Of a stretch of DNA of 35,854 nt, positions 19,279 through 29,040 are shown in pieces (within the stretch, counting starts at the first letter, position 1; each line of letters opens with the position of its first letter). Source of the stretch: Pseudomonadota bacterium (GTDB lineage Bacteria; Pseudomonadota; Gammaproteobacteria; Burkholderiales; Burkholderiaceae_C). The notes under the pieces are model-generated. The model was not told the DNA's origin and made no database searches. It saw nothing but the letters and a program-made list of their open reading frames with translations. Both the position numbers and the translations under genes were made by a program. The DNA lies in NCBI GenBank assembly GCA_018240985.1, contig JAFEER010000081.1, positions 1 to 35,854 on the forward strand, written 5' to 3'.

Positions 19279-20313
19279 TCAGCGCGCATTGTACTGCAGG
19301 CCCCAAAAATCAAGTGCCTGGCGCATGTCCGCTGGTAGTGGGGCATGAAACTCCATGGCCTGGCCAGTCACCGGATGCGTGAAGGCAAGGCGAAAGGCAT
19401 GCAGGGCCTGGCGCTGCATGGCGCCGCCCAGCTCGCCGCCATACAGCGCATCGGCCACCAGGGGATGGCGAATCGATGCCATGTGCACGCGGATCTGGTG
19501 CGTGCGCCCGGTGTGCAGCGTGCAGCGCACCAGGCACGCCGCCTCACTGCCGGCCAGCAGTTCAAAATCGGTGCGCGCCGGCTTGCCCGGGTGCTGTGCC
19601 AGATCGACTACCGCCATGCGCAGACGGTTGCGCGGATCGCGCCCTATGGCCGCCTGCACGCTGCGCTGCGCCGGGCCCGACCATTCCCGCCAGGCCAGCG
19701 CCAGGTACTGGCGGCTGACCTCGCGCGCGGCAATCATGCGCACCAGCGCATCCATCGCGGCGCGGTTGCGCGCCACCACCATGAGGCCGCTGGTGTCCTT
19801 GTCCAGGCGGTGCACGATGCCGGCGCGCGGCACCTGCTGTGCCTGGGCATCACGCCCCAGCAGGGCATTGAGCAGCGTGCCGCTCCAGTTGCCCGGCGCC
19901 GGATGCACCACCAGGCCGGCGGGTTTGTTGACGACCAGCAGCTGCGCGTCCTCATACACCACGTCCAGCGGCAGCTGCTCGGGCCGGAAGGCCTGGCTTT
20001 GCTGCGTGGGGCGCATTTCCACCACCACGCTGTCGCCGGCCCTGACCCTGTGTGCCGGCTTGTGCGCGGGCTGGCCATTGAGCCGCACACAGCCCTGGGC
20101 CAGCAGTTGCTGCAGATAGCTGCGGGAAAACTCTGGCACCAGCTGCGCCAGGGCCTTGTCCAGGCGCTCCTGGTGCAGCGTGGCGGGCACGGCGGCCTGG
20201 CGCAGCTCCAACTCGGAGTCGATCCGACGCTCGGCGCCGTCCGAGGCTAAATCCTGTGGCTCGGATTCTTCATCCGGCCACAGCACGCCGTCACCGGCCA
20301 CGGGGCTGCTCAA
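19279..20313 (-). CDS. rluD: 23S rRNA pseudouridine synthase RluD
   Basis: A 344-residue RluA-family enzyme that makes pseudouridines in helix 69 of 23S rRNA. The S4 domain is at about residues 48-100. The catalytic motif HRLDKDTSGL is at 168-177 with Asp171. GRTHQIRVHMASIRHPLVADALYGG is the usual C-terminal block. The likely start is TTG at 20313, overlapping the nlpD stop as TTGA; GTG codons at residues 5 and 10 are alternatives, and no ATG is near. Clustering after nlpD suggests co-transcription with surE and pcm. Confidence 0.93.
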   Translation of the reverse strand: MSSPVAGDGVLWPDEESEPQDLASDGAERRIDSELELRQAAVPATLHQERLDKALAQLVPEFSRSYLQQLLAQGCVRLNGQPAHKPAHRVRAGDSVVVEMRPTQQSQAFRPEQLPLDVVYEDAQLLVVNKPAGLVVHPAPGNWSGTLLNALLGRDAQAQQVPRAGIVHRLDKDTSGLMVVARNRAAMDALVRMIAAREVSRQYLALAWREWSGPAQRSVQAAIGRDPRNRLRMAVVDLAQHPGKPARTDFELLAGSEAACLVRCTLHTGRTHQIRVHMASIRHPLVADALYGGELGGAMQRQALHAFRLAFTHPVTGQAMEFHAPLPADMRQALDFWGLQYNAR

Positions 20314-21266
20314 CGCGCCGGCAGGTAGCGGGACGGATCGACCGGTTTGCCCTGGCGGCGGATCTCGAAATGCAGCTTCACACGGTCGGCGTCGGTGCTG
20401 CCCATCTCGGCGATCTTCTGGCCGCGGCGCACGTTCTGGTCTTCCTTCACCAGCAGCGTTTGGTTATGCGCATAGGCCGTGAGGAAGGTGTTGTTGTGCT
20501 TCAGGATCACCAGGTTGCCATAGCCACGCAGGCCGGCACCGGCATACACCACGCGGCCGTCGGCTGCGGCCAGCACCGGATCGCCGGCCTTGCCGGCAAT
20601 GTCATAGCCCTTGTTGCGTGCCTCGTCAAAGCCCGCCAGCAAGGAGCCCGACGAAGGCCAGATGAAGTGCATGTCGTCCGCCGCAGACGCCGCCGCGGGT
20701 GCAGGCGTTGGTGCGGGCGCGGGCACCGGTGCCGGCGCCGCCGCAGGTTCCACCGATGCCGTAGCCGTCGGTGCCGAGCTTGTGGTCGCCGGCGTGGAAG
20801 CCGTTGCAGCTGATGGCGCCGGCGTTTTTGGCGCACCAGCCCCAGAGCCGGCGGCGACGGGCGACGAGGTCACCGGCCGCGTGACCACGCCCGTGTCCGA
20901 TGCCACGGCGCTGGCAGAGGCGGCTGCGCTCGGCGGGATCACGCGCAACACCTGGCCGACCTCTATCAGGTTGGCGTTTTCCAGGTTGTTCCAGCGCGCG
21001 ATGTCCTTCCAGCTCTGCCCGCTGTCCAGGCCGATGCGAATCAGGGTGTCCCCCGGTCTGACGGTGTAATACCCCGGCTTGCCAGCGTTTTCGGCGCCAG
21101 GCAGGGGTTTGACCTCGGGGGTGGCAGCTGGCGGCGTTGCGCCGCCATTGGCAAAGGTGCCACGATCCACCACCGGAGCCTTGTTCACCGGGGTGCCGCA
21201 CCCGGCCAGTCCAACGCCGGCCAGAGCCACCAAACCCCATGTCACAAGACCACGCGATACCAACAT
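20310..21266 (-). CDS. nlpD: NlpD-like LysM/M23 lipoprotein (amidase activator)
   Basis: A 318-residue outer-membrane lipoprotein that activates the cell-wall amidase AmiC during division. Lipobox LAGC ends at Cys23. A LysM peptidoglycan-binding domain (about 66-110, YYTVRPGDTLIRIG) is followed by a long Ala/Pro/Thr/Ser linker. The M23 domain begins at DDMHFIWP. The M23 metal ligands are degenerate (NKGYD for HxGxD, KLH for HxH), as expected of an activator rather than an enzyme. The ATG at 21266 with AAGGA upstream is preferred over an in-frame TTG at 21281. It is 11 bases after pcm. Confidence 0.93.
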   Translation of the reverse strand: MLVSRGLVTWGLVALAGVGLAGCGTPVNKAPVVDRGTFANGGATPPAATPEVKPLPGAENAGKPGYYTVRPGDTLIRIGLDSGQSWKDIARWNNLENANLIEVGQVLRVIPPSAAASASAVASDTGVVTRPVTSSPVAAGSGAGAPKTPAPSAATASTPATTSSAPTATASVEPAAAPAPVPAPAPTPAPAAASAADDMHFIWPSSGSLLAGFDEARNKGYDIAGKAGDPVLAAADGRVVYAGAGLRGYGNLVILKHNNTFLTAYAHNQTLLVKEDQNVRRGQKIAEMGSTDADRVKLHFEIRRQGKPVDPSRYLPAR

Positions 21267-21277
21267 AAGCAATTCCT

Positions 21278-22051
21278 TCAAGCAACCCCTGATTTTAAGG
21301 GGACGAAATGCACGGCCTCGAGAACACTTTGTTTCAAGCCCTGCGGAGTTTTGTCTACGACCAGCAACAGCTGGCGTCCGTCGGCACCCGCCATGGGTGC
21401 CACCAGGCGCCCGCCTACCGCCAACTGCTCATACCACTGCTGCGGTAGGCTGTCGCCACCCGCCGCAGAAATGATGCCGGCATACGGTGCGCCGGCCGCG
21501 TAGCCCAGCATGCCGTCACCCAGAATCAGGTGCACGTTGGCCAGGCGCAGCGGGCGCAGGTATTCGCGTGCCTTTTCGTGCAACGCGCGCAGGCGCTCGA
21601 CGGTGTACACCTCGCGCGCCAGCCGCGCCAGCACGGCGGCCTGGTAGCCGCAGCCGGTGCCGACTTCCAGCACCCGGCCCAGCCCGCCAGCCTGTGCACA
21701 TGGCGCGCCCAACAACAATTCGATCATGCGCGCCACCACACTGGGCTTGGAGATCGTCTGGCCCAGGCCTATGGGCAGGCTGGTGTCCTCATAGGCCTGA
21801 TTGACCAGGGCGGTATCGACGAAGCGATGCCGCTCCACCGCGCCCATGGCCCGCAGCACCGGTGCGGCGTTGATGCCGGCCGCGGCCAGGCGCTGCAGCA
21901 TGCGCGCGCGCACCGCCGCCGAGTCCAGGCCCACGCCCTGGGGCGTGGCTGGCTGCGCCTCGCGCAGCACGCGTGCGGCAGTGTTTGGGGCCGCTGCGGT
22001 GCCGGTCTGCGGCCTGTCCAGGCGCGCTGGAAATCCGGGACGCCGATGCAT
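21278..22051 (-). CDS. pcm: Protein-L-isoaspartate O-methyltransferase
   Basis: A 257-residue SAM-dependent methyltransferase that starts repair of isoaspartyl residues in aged proteins. The SAM site is VLEVGTGCGYQAAVLARL, followed by VYTVERLRALHEKAR. IGLGQTISKPSVVARM is a Pcm signature. The first 40 or so residues are an Ala/Pro/Arg-rich extension not found in the shorter E. coli form. The ATG at 22051 overlaps the surE stop by one base (TGATG) and has a strong GGAGG six bases upstream. The frame open to 22627 is a shadow of surE. Confidence 0.95.
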   Translation of the reverse strand: MHRRPGFPARLDRPQTGTAAAPNTAARVLREAQPATPQGVGLDSAAVRARMLQRLAAAGINAAPVLRAMGAVERHRFVDTALVNQAYEDTSLPIGLGQTISKPSVVARMIELLLGAPCAQAGGLGRVLEVGTGCGYQAAVLARLAREVYTVERLRALHEKAREYLRPLRLANVHLILGDGMLGYAAGAPYAGIISAAGGDSLPQQWYEQLAVGGRLVAPMAGADGRQLLLVVDKTPQGLKQSVLEAVHFVPLKSGVA

Positions 22052-22833
22052 CACAGTCCTCCACCCGGCAATCCGGGAGCGGCCAGGCGCGCAGCCGTCT
22101 GCGCCCAGTAACCCAGTCCGTCGTGATCCGTCAGATCCACCTTCAACGGCGTCATGGACACATGGCCATGCGCCGTGGCATGAAAATCCGTGCCCTCGGC
22201 CGCATCCATGGCAGCTCCCGCACCACCGATCCAGTACATGGTCTCGCCACGCGGACTTTGCTGCTCTATGGCGCGCTCGGCCGCATGACGCCGGCCCAGC
22301 CGACACAGGCGCAGCGGACGCAGCGCCTCGAACGGCATGTTGGGAATGTTGATGTTCAGCAACCAGGGCGTCTGGCCCACCAGGCTTTGCCGCTGCATCT
22401 GCTCGACGATCTCGCGCACCTTGCGCGCCGCAGAATCCAGCTCGCCCCAGCCCTTGTCCACCTGGGAAATGGCCATGGCCGGAATGCCGAACAGATAGCC
22501 CTCCATGGCCGCGCCCACGGTGCCCGAGTAGATGGTGTCGTCGCCCATGTTGGCCCCATTGTTGATGCCCGAGACCACCAGGTCGGGCCGGTAACCGAGC
22601 AGGCCCGTGAGCGCAATGTGCACGCAATCGGCCGGCGTGCCGTTCACATAGCGAAAGCCATTCGCCGCGCGGTGCACATACAGCGGCGCATGCAGGGTCA
22701 GGGCGTTGGACTTGGCACTGTTATTGTGCTCTGGCGCCACCACCTCGACATCGGCAATCGTCTTCAGGGCGTCATGCAGCGCCAAAATGCCCGGCGCCTG
22801 GTAGCCATCATCGTTGGAAATCAGGATTTTCAT
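22051..22833 (-). CDS. surE: 5'/3'-nucleotidase SurE
   Basis: A 260-residue metal-dependent nucleotidase tied to stationary-phase survival. [11 protein letters not shown] (residues 5-15) carries the metal-binding Asp8-Asp9. [10 protein letters not shown] and [26 protein letters not shown] follow the SurE pattern. The frame is open to 22938, but [10 protein letters not shown] at 22833 is the standard start. It is the first gene of surE-pcm-nlpD-rluD, the well-known stationary-phase cluster, here lacking rpoS directly after nlpD. Confidence 0.96.
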   Translation of the reverse strand: MKILISNDDGYQAPGILALHDALKTIADVEVVAPEHNNSAKSNALTLHAPLYVHRAANGFRYVNGTPADCVHIALTGLLGYRPDLVVSGINNGANMGDDTIYSGTVGAAMEGYLFGIPAMAISQVDKGWGELDSAARKVREIVEQMQRQSLVGQTPWLLNINIPNMPFEALRPLRLCRLGRRHAAERAIEQQSPRGETMYWIGGAGAAMDAAEGTDFHATAHGHVSMTPLKVDLTDHDGLGYWAQTAARLAAPGLPGGGL

Positions 22834-22857
22834 GGTCAGCGTGACTGAATGCAACGC

Positions 22858-22863
22858 ATTGTA
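22858..22863 (-). promoter_or_regulatory. Candidate surE promoter -10 box
   Basis: TACAAT on the minus strand lies 24 bases upstream of the surE ATG, in the 161-base divergent gap shared with the GGDEF gene. No convincing -35 is seen 16-18 bases further upstream. A corresponding promoter for the plus-strand gene could not be made out. Confidence 0.3.
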
Positions 22864-22994
22864 GGAGGCACAGCGTGCCCCCGCTGCCGCTGGCCATGGG
22901 ACGGTTTGCGCCAGCATGGCGATGCTATGACTATTCAAGACAGCGAGACTCTGTCACACTTCGCAACCTTTGCACCTTCCTGCCTGTACCGCAG

Positions 22995-24515
22995 ATGGAC
23001 TCTGCCAAATCCCCCTCCGAAATCGCGCGCGAAACACTCAAACTGCTAGCAGTGCGCCGATTGCCGCCTTCCCCGGAAAACTACCGATCTCTCTATGAAG
23101 AGGTGGCCGGTGTCCGTTCCACACCACAGTTTCCGGAAGCCCAACTGCGCCACATGGCGCGCGTCATACCCTGCCAGACCCCTGGCCAGCAGCGCCAGCT
23201 GAAGCTGTTTGAAAAAGCCATCGCGCAGCAGGACTGGGCCATGCTACAGAACGTGCTCGTGGGTTATGCCAACCTGGGCCTGGCCCCTGCCGCGACGCCA
23301 CCACCGGCCCGATCCAGCATCACCTATCTGCCGGCCACGCTGGCGCAGAACCTGGCACGCTTGGTGGACAACACCTTGCCTGCGCTGAGCGAAGAGGACA
23401 CGCGTGTGCGTGACCTGGCCGCCGAGCTGTGCACATTTCTGCGTGCGCCCGAACCTCCCGTGCCTGCGGCCGAGCGCATGCTGGGCGACTTCGGCTATCG
23501 CCTGTCCTTCGCCGCCGAAGACCAGGCCGCCATACGCCAGGGACTGCTTGAGCTGCTGCGCCTGATTTTTGAGAACATTGCCGCCCTCAGCATGGACGAG
23601 CCCTGGCTGCGTGGCCAGGCCGAGGCCTTGCTGGCTGCATCCACGCCTCCGCTCTCGCTGCGCCGGCTCGACGATGTGCAGCGGCGACTCAAGGACGTGA
23701 TCTTCAAGCAGTCAGAGGCCAAGGATCGCACGGTGCAGGCGCAGACCCAGATGCGGGATCTGCTGGCCACCTTCATTGAGCGCCTGGCGCAGATGGACGA
23801 ATCCAGCGGCAGCTACAGCACAAGAATGGAAGAATGCGCCGTTCGCATAGGGCAGGCTACGCAGCTGCAGGACATCACGCCGCTGCTGGAGGAAGTCATG
23901 AGTTCCACGCGAGCCATGGCACTCGACAGCCGCATGGCCCGTGCCGAACTGCATGACCTGCGCGAACGCGCCGAGGCAACTCACGCCGAAATCGGCCAGC
24001 TGCGCCAAGACCTGGATCACGCCAGCGCCCAGGCTCGCCACGACCCGCTGACCGGCACCCTGAACCGCAAGGGGCTCGACGAGGTGATGGAGCGCGAAAT
24101 CGCGCGTGCCCGCCGCCAGGACAGCCCCCTGTGCGTGGCCCTGCTCGACATCGACAATTTCAAATCCATCAACGACCGCCTGGGGCACGAGGTTGGCGAC
24201 GAAGCCCTCAAGCACCTGGTACAAGTAACGCGCGAGGTCATGCGACCTCAGGATCAGTTGGCACGCCACGGCGGGGAGGAGTTCGTGCTCGTCCTGCCCG
24301 ATACCGACCTGGCCTCTGGGGTGAAAGCCATGGAACGCCTGCAACGCGAGCTGACCACGCGCTACTTCCTGCAGGGCAAGGAACGCCTGCTCATCACCTT
24401 CAGCGCCGGGGTGGCGCGACTCGAAGGCGACGACTACGCCGAGGCCATACGCCGTGCCGACCAGGGCATGTACCTGGCCAAGCGCAGCGGCAAGAACCGC
24501 GTGCTGGCCGCCTAA
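22995..24515 (+). CDS. GGDEF diguanylate cyclase
   Basis: A 506-residue protein expected to make the second messenger cyclic di-GMP from two GTP. The GGDEF domain covers about 349-506, starting at DPLTGTLNRKGLDEV. The active-site motif is GGEEF (426-430). An RxxD inhibitory site (RPQD, 417-420) precedes it by five residues, so product inhibition is likely. The N-terminal 340 residues are helical with no known sensor domain and no transmembrane segment; a coiled coil (MARAELHDLRERAEATHAEI) leads into the GGDEF. The start is the ATG at 22995, which opens MDSAKSPSEIARETLKLL. It lacks a clear ribosome-binding site; the frame is open further upstream. Confidence 0.92.
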   Translation: MDSAKSPSEIARETLKLLAVRRLPPSPENYRSLYEEVAGVRSTPQFPEAQLRHMARVIPCQTPGQQRQLKLFEKAIAQQDWAMLQNVLVGYANLGLAPAATPPPARSSITYLPATLAQNLARLVDNTLPALSEEDTRVRDLAAELCTFLRAPEPPVPAAERMLGDFGYRLSFAAEDQAAIRQGLLELLRLIFENIAALSMDEPWLRGQAEALLAASTPPLSLRRLDDVQRRLKDVIFKQSEAKDRTVQAQTQMRDLLATFIERLAQMDESSGSYSTRMEECAVRIGQATQLQDITPLLEEVMSSTRAMALDSRMARAELHDLRERAEATHAEIGQLRQDLDHASAQARHDPLTGTLNRKGLDEVMEREIARARRQDSPLCVALLDIDNFKSINDRLGHEVGDEALKHLVQVTREVMRPQDQLARHGGEEFVLVLPDTDLASGVKAMERLQRELTTRYFLQGKERLLITFSAGVARLEGDDYAEAIRRADQGMYLAKRSGKNRVLAA

Positions 24516-24525
24516 ACCAAGGATC

Positions 24526-26103
24526 ATGCCAACAGCCGCAGCCGGCCGGCGCAGACTGCTGCAGCAAGCCGCCTGGGCCGCGCTGGCTACGCAGCTGCCG
24601 CGCTGGGCCTGGAGCCAGCAGGCGCTGCAGCACAACCCCTTCGGACTGGGTGTGGCCAGCGGCGACCCCACGCCCGATGGCGTGGTGCTCTGGACGCGCG
24701 TGCTGCCGGCACACCCGGCCGACGCCGGCGCCCCCTGGGCCGGCCCGCTCACCGTGCGCTGGGAGCTGGCCGATGACGCGCAGTTCCAACACATCGTGCA
24801 GCAGGGCCAGGCCAGCGCCCTGCCCGATCTGGCGCACAGCGTGCATGTGGAGCTGCGCGGGCTGCGGCCCGGCCGCTGGTACCACTACCGCTTCATGCTG
24901 GGCGACGCCGTGAGCAGCGTGGGCCGCACGCGCACCGCCCCCGCGCACGATGCGCTGGAGCCGCGCCTGCGCCTGATCCATGCCTCCTGCCAGCGCTGGG
25001 AACATGGCTACTACGCCGCCTGGCGCCACGCCCGCGCCGATGAGCCGGATCTGGTGCTGTTCCTGGGCGACTACATCTACGAATACGCCAGCCCGAAGGA
25101 TCACACCGGCCTGGCGCGCGTGCAATCGCTGCGCGTGCCGCAGAACCTGGCCGACTACCGCGAGCGCTACGCCCTGCACAAGAGCGACCCGGATCTGCAG
25201 GCCGCCCACGCCTGCGCGCCCTGGGTCGTGACCTGGGATGACCACGAGGCACAGAACGACTACGCCGACGGCCACGGCAAGCAGGACGCGGCCGAATGGC
25301 TGCCCCTGCGCGCGGCCGCCTGGCAGGCCTATTACGAACACATGCCGCTGCGCGCATCGGCATTGATCTCGCCCAGCTTCCAAAGCCTGCAGCTCTACCG
25401 GCGCCTGGCCTGGGGGCGCCTGGCACGCCTGCATGTGCTGGATGCGCGCCAATACCGCGACTGGCAGGCCTGCCGCGCGCCCGGCAGCAGCTCGGCCGCA
25501 GCCGTGCGCCCAGAGGCCTGCGCCGATCTGACCAACCCCGCGCGCAGCTTCCTTGGCCAGCAGCAGGAGGCCTGGCTGCAGGCCGGCCTGGCGCAAGATG
25601 CGCGCGAGCCATCCCTGCGCTGGAGCGTGCTGGCGCAGCAGACCCTGCTGTCGCCGCGCCACTACCCTTCGGGCCTGCATTCCACCGACAGCTGGGACGG
25701 CTACCCCGCGGCGCGCAACCGCCTGCTGCAGGCCCTGGCCCGGCAGCCACCGCGCAACACCGTGGTGCTGGGCGGCGACATCCACCAGAACTATGTCTGC
25801 AACGTGATGGGTGTGCCCGGCACGGCAAGCGAGGCCGCCATCCTGGCCAGCGAGTTCTGCGGCACGTCGATCAGCTCGCGCGCCGGCACCACGCAGGACA
25901 AGCTGGACGCCATCCGCCGCAGCAACCCCCATGTGCTGTTGGCACGCTGCGAGGAGCGCGGCTACGGCCTGAGCGACATCACGCCCAAGGAGTGGGCGAC
26001 GAGCCTGCGCGCCATCCGCAACCCGCTGGACGCGGGCAGCGACGCGTACACTCTGGCCCGTTTCGTGGTGGAAGACGGCCGAGCCGGCCCACAGCCCGCC
26101 TAG
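24526..26103 (+). CDS. Tat-exported alkaline phosphatase D (PhoD) family protein
   Basis: A 525-residue secreted metallophosphatase. The N-terminus has a twin-arginine signal (GRRRLLQQAAWAALA, residues 7-21), so it is folded before export to the periplasm. The PhoD N-domain begins at NPFGLGVASGDPTPDGVVLWTR. Metal-site motifs are LFLGDYIYEY (about 179), TWDDHEAQNDYAD (about 236) and VVLGGDIHQNY (about 412). The start is the ATG at 24526 with AAGGA just upstream, 10 bases after the GGDEF gene, so the two are probably co-transcribed. The substrate (phosphomono- or diester) is unknown. Confidence 0.92.
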   Translation: MPTAAAGRRRLLQQAAWAALATQLPRWAWSQQALQHNPFGLGVASGDPTPDGVVLWTRVLPAHPADAGAPWAGPLTVRWELADDAQFQHIVQQGQASALPDLAHSVHVELRGLRPGRWYHYRFMLGDAVSSVGRTRTAPAHDALEPRLRLIHASCQRWEHGYYAAWRHARADEPDLVLFLGDYIYEYASPKDHTGLARVQSLRVPQNLADYRERYALHKSDPDLQAAHACAPWVVTWDDHEAQNDYADGHGKQDAAEWLPLRAAAWQAYYEHMPLRASALISPSFQSLQLYRRLAWGRLARLHVLDARQYRDWQACRAPGSSSAAAVRPEACADLTNPARSFLGQQQEAWLQAGLAQDAREPSLRWSVLAQQTLLSPRHYPSGLHSTDSWDGYPAARNRLLQALARQPPRNTVVLGGDIHQNYVCNVMGVPGTASEAAILASEFCGTSISSRAGTTQDKLDAIRRSNPHVLLARCEERGYGLSDITPKEWATSLRAIRNPLDAGSDAYTLARFVVEDGRAGPQPA

Positions 26104-26157
26104 CACAGATACCCGGCGCCGCCTTAGCGTGCGCGCCCTCAAGGACGACCCCAGCAG

Positions 26158-28803
26158 ATGACCGGCAAACCCGCGCCCGCACCGCGCCCGGCCGAGGCCG
26201 ATTTCTCCAGCCACACGCCCATGATGGCGCAGTACCTGGCCCTGAAAAGCCAGCACCCGGACACGCTGCTGCTGTACCGCATGGGCGACTTCTACGAGCT
26301 GTTCTACGCCGACGCCGAGAAGGCGGCGCGCCTCTTGGACATCACGCTGACGCAGCGCGGCCAGTCGGCCGGCCAGCCCTTGACCATGGCCGGCGTGCCC
26401 TTTCATGCGCTGGAGAACTACCTGGGCCGCCTGATCAAGCTGGGCGAGTCGGTGGCCATTGCCGAGCAGGTGGGCGAGGTGGGCGCGGCCAAGGGGCCGG
26501 TGGAGCGCAAGGTGGTGCGCGTGGTCACGCCCGGCACGCTGACCGACAGCGAGCTGCTGCCCGACAAGAGCGAATCCATGCTGCTCGCCCTGCACCAGGG
26601 CAAGCGCGCGCGCTGCGGCCTGGCCTGGCTGTCCGTCACGCAAGGCCTGGTGCGCCTGGCCGAATGCACCCAGGCCGAGCTGGGCACGTGGCTGGCGCGC
26701 ATCGCACCCAGCGAGCTGATCTACAGCGCCGGCATCACGCAGCGCTTTGAAGAGCAGTTGCGTGAGCTGCGCCAGGGCGGCGCCTTCACCTGCCCCATGA
26801 GCCTGCGGCCGGACTGGCAGTTCGACACCGCCCTGGGCGAGCGCAAGCTGCTGGAACAACTGGGCGCGGCCAGCCTGCAGGCCTGGAATGCCGAAGGCCT
26901 GACCGACGCCCATGCCGCCGCCGGCGCGCTGTTGCAATACGCCGAGCACACCCAGGGCCGCGCCCTGCCCCATGTGCATGGCGTGCGCGTGCAGCAGGGC
27001 GATGAGCTGATCCACCTGCCCGCCGCCACGAGGCGCAACCTGGAGCTGGTCAAGACCCTGCGCGGCGAGGACGCGCCGACGCTGTTCTCGCTGCTCGACA
27101 GCTGCATGACCGGCATGGGCAGCCGTTTGCTGAAAACCTGGCTGCTCGAACCCCGGCGCGACCGGCAGGAGGCGCGCCAGCGCCTGGCCGCCACCCAGGT
27201 GCTGCGCGGCACCGGCAGCGGCCAGGGCGCGTGGCAGCTGCTGCGCGGCGAGCTCAAGGGCGTGAGCGATGTGGAGCGCATCACGGCGCGTATCGCCCTG
27301 CGCCAGGTGCGCCCGCGCGAGCTGGTGGCACTGTGCAAAACACTACAAAAAGCAGAGCTTTTAGCGATTACCAGTCAAGCGCCAGAGCCCTATTTGGCAC
27401 AAATTTTCAGCGAGCTGCAGCCGCCCAGCGAATGCACGGCCCTGCTGCGCGCCGCCATCCTGGAGGAGCCCGCCGCCCTGGTGCGCGACGGCGGCGTGAT
27501 CGCCCCGGGGTTCGACGCCGAGCTCGACGAGCTGCGCGCCATACAGACCAACTGCGACGACTTCCTGCTCGACCTGGAAGTGCGCGAGAAGGCGCGCACC
27601 GCCATCCCCAACCTGCGCGTGCAGTTCAACAAGGTGCATGGCTTCTACATCGAGGTCACGAGCAGCCATGTGGACAAGGTGCCCGAGGACTACCGCCGCC
27701 GCCAGACGCTCAAGAATGCCGAGCGCTTCATCACGCCCGAGCTGAAAGCCTTCGAGGACAAGGCCCTGTCGGCGCAGGAGCGGGGCCTCTCGCGCGAGAA
27801 ATGGCTGTACGAGCAGCTGCTGGACAGGCTGCAGGCCCATGTGCCGCAACTCACGCGCCTGGCCCAGGCGCTGGCCCAGCTGGACGTGCTGTGCTGCCTG
27901 GCCGAGCGCGCCCTCACGCTGAACTGGTGCGCGCCGCAGTTCGTGGGCGAGCCCTGCATCGACATCGAGGCCGGGCGCCACCCGGTGGTGGAGGCACGGC
28001 TGCAGGAGACATCGAGCGGCGCCTTCATCCCGAATCACACGCGCCTGAATGCCAACACGCGCATGCAGATCATCACCGGCCCCAACATGGGCGGCAAATC
28101 GACCTATATGCGCCAGGTGGCCCTGATCGTTCTGCTGGCCAGCATGGGCAGCCATGTGCCGGCCGCCAGCTGCCGCCTGGGGCCGATCGACGCCATCCAC
28201 ACCCGCATCGGCGCGGCCGACGACCTGGCGAATGCGCAGTCCACCTTCATGCTGGAGATGACCGAGGCCGCGCAAATCCTGCACGGCGCCACGCCGCACA
28301 GCCTGGTGCTGATGGACGAGATCGGCCGCGGCACCAGCACCTTTGATGGCCTGGCGCTCGCCAGCGGCATCGCCACGCACCTGCACGACCGCACCAAGGC
28401 CTTCACGCTGTTTGCCACGCATTACTTCGAGCTGACCGAGCTGGCGGCGCGCCACGCGCACGCCGTGAACGTGCATGTGGGCGCCACCGAGGCTGGCCAC
28501 GACATCGTGTTTCTGCACGAGATCCAGCCCGGCCCGGCCAGCCGCAGCTATGGCATACAGGTGGCAAAGCTGGCCGGCGTGCCCGCCGCCGTGCTGCACC
28601 ACGCGCGCCACACCCTGGCGGCGCTGGAGGAGCGCGCAGGCGCCGACGAGCTGCAGGTAGACCTGTTCGCCCCGCCGCCCGCGCCCGAGCTACAGGCCGT
28701 GAGTCCGGCCGAAGCAGCCCTGGCGCAGCTCAACCCCGATCAGCTCTCACCACGCGAGGCGCTGGATGCGCTCTACCAGCTCAAGCGCTTGACCACAAAC
28801 TGA
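26158..28803 (+). CDS. mutS: DNA mismatch repair protein MutS
   Basis: An 881-residue mismatch sensor. The mismatch-binding GDFYELF is at residues 43-49 (Phe45 and Glu47 match the E. coli Phe-x-Glu wedge). Connector, core and clamp domains follow. Walker [10 protein letters not shown] begins at about 641, Walker [17 protein letters not shown] is at about 717-732, and a C-terminal helical region closes it. The full set of motifs suggests an active protein. Residues about 395-417 are encoded by a markedly AT-rich patch resembling the intergenic repeat at 12240-12299. The gene is 54 bases after the phosphatase gene; no clear terminator follows. Confidence 0.97.
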   Translation: MTGKPAPAPRPAEADFSSHTPMMAQYLALKSQHPDTLLLYRMGDFYELFYADAEKAARLLDITLTQRGQSAGQPLTMAGVPFHALENYLGRLIKLGESVAIAEQVGEVGAAKGPVERKVVRVVTPGTLTDSELLPDKSESMLLALHQGKRARCGLAWLSVTQGLVRLAECTQAELGTWLARIAPSELIYSAGITQRFEEQLRELRQGGAFTCPMSLRPDWQFDTALGERKLLEQLGAASLQAWNAEGLTDAHAAAGALLQYAEHTQGRALPHVHGVRVQQGDELIHLPAATRRNLELVKTLRGEDAPTLFSLLDSCMTGMGSRLLKTWLLEPRRDRQEARQRLAATQVLRGTGSGQGAWQLLRGELKGVSDVERITARIALRQVRPRELVALCKTLQKAELLAITSQAPEPYLAQIFSELQPPSECTALLRAAILEEPAALVRDGGVIAPGFDAELDELRAIQTNCDDFLLDLEVREKARTAIPNLRVQFNKVHGFYIEVTSSHVDKVPEDYRRRQTLKNAERFITPELKAFEDKALSAQERGLSREKWLYEQLLDRLQAHVPQLTRLAQALAQLDVLCCLAERALTLNWCAPQFVGEPCIDIEAGRHPVVEARLQETSSGAFIPNHTRLNANTRMQIITGPNMGGKSTYMRQVALIVLLASMGSHVPAASCRLGPIDAIHTRIGAADDLANAQSTFMLEMTEAAQILHGATPHSLVLMDEIGRGTSTFDGLALASGIATHLHDRTKAFTLFATHYFELTELAARHAHAVNVHVGATEAGHDIVFLHEIQPGPASRSYGIQVAKLAGVPAAVLHHARHTLAALEERAGADELQVDLFAPPPAPELQAVSPAEAALAQLNPDQLSPREALDALYQLKRLTTN
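27345..27408 (+). repeat. Diverged copy of the palindromic repeat inside mutS
   Basis: Bases 27336-27408 are about 42% GC by count, inside a gene that is otherwise clearly GC-rich. The core GCGATT-ACCAGTC-AAGCGC (27364-27382) matches the intergenic repeat core except for one stem base and two loop bases. The flanks AAAAAGCAGAGCT and CAGAGCC also correspond to AAAAAGATAGCT and TAGAGGC there. A hand alignment of the 45 bases after AGCT gives 30 identities. The reading frame of mutS is kept through it. Confidence 0.5.
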
Positions 28804-29040
28804 CCAAGGTTGTTAAACCCTGCCAAGTGGTGTCAGCAAGTGCAACCATCCATTGACTTGCGTTGCAGCGGCTAGAGAATCAACCCTACCAAAGCCAGTG
28901 TTTACTCATGCGAGAAGCCAATCCATAACGGATAGAGGCATCCAGGACAGCCGAGGGACTGAAAGAAAAATCTAGACAGCTGGAGGGCCAGAGCGCAGCC
29001 ACTTGGCGCGCGCGTCGTCGATTGACCGATCGGAGGATAT
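28804..29040 (+). promoter_or_regulatory. Leader and candidate promoter of the injection-system cluster
   Basis: This 237-base gap between mutS and the sheath gene is less GC-rich than its flanks and holds no reading frame. A candidate promoter is TTGACT (28853-28858), 16 bases, then GAGAAT (28875-28880). That would leave a leader of roughly 150 bases before the sheath ATG. No mutS terminator hairpin with a T tract is visible, so read-through is possible. A strong ribosome-binding site, GGAGGATAT, sits directly before the ATG. Confidence 0.4.

Noticed and set aside
24400..27015. 871-residue open frame on the minus strand opposite the phosphatase and mutS
   Set aside because: It runs antisense to two clearly recognisable genes and is rich in Gly, Ala, Gln and His as expected of the complement of GC-rich codons. 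It has no domain.
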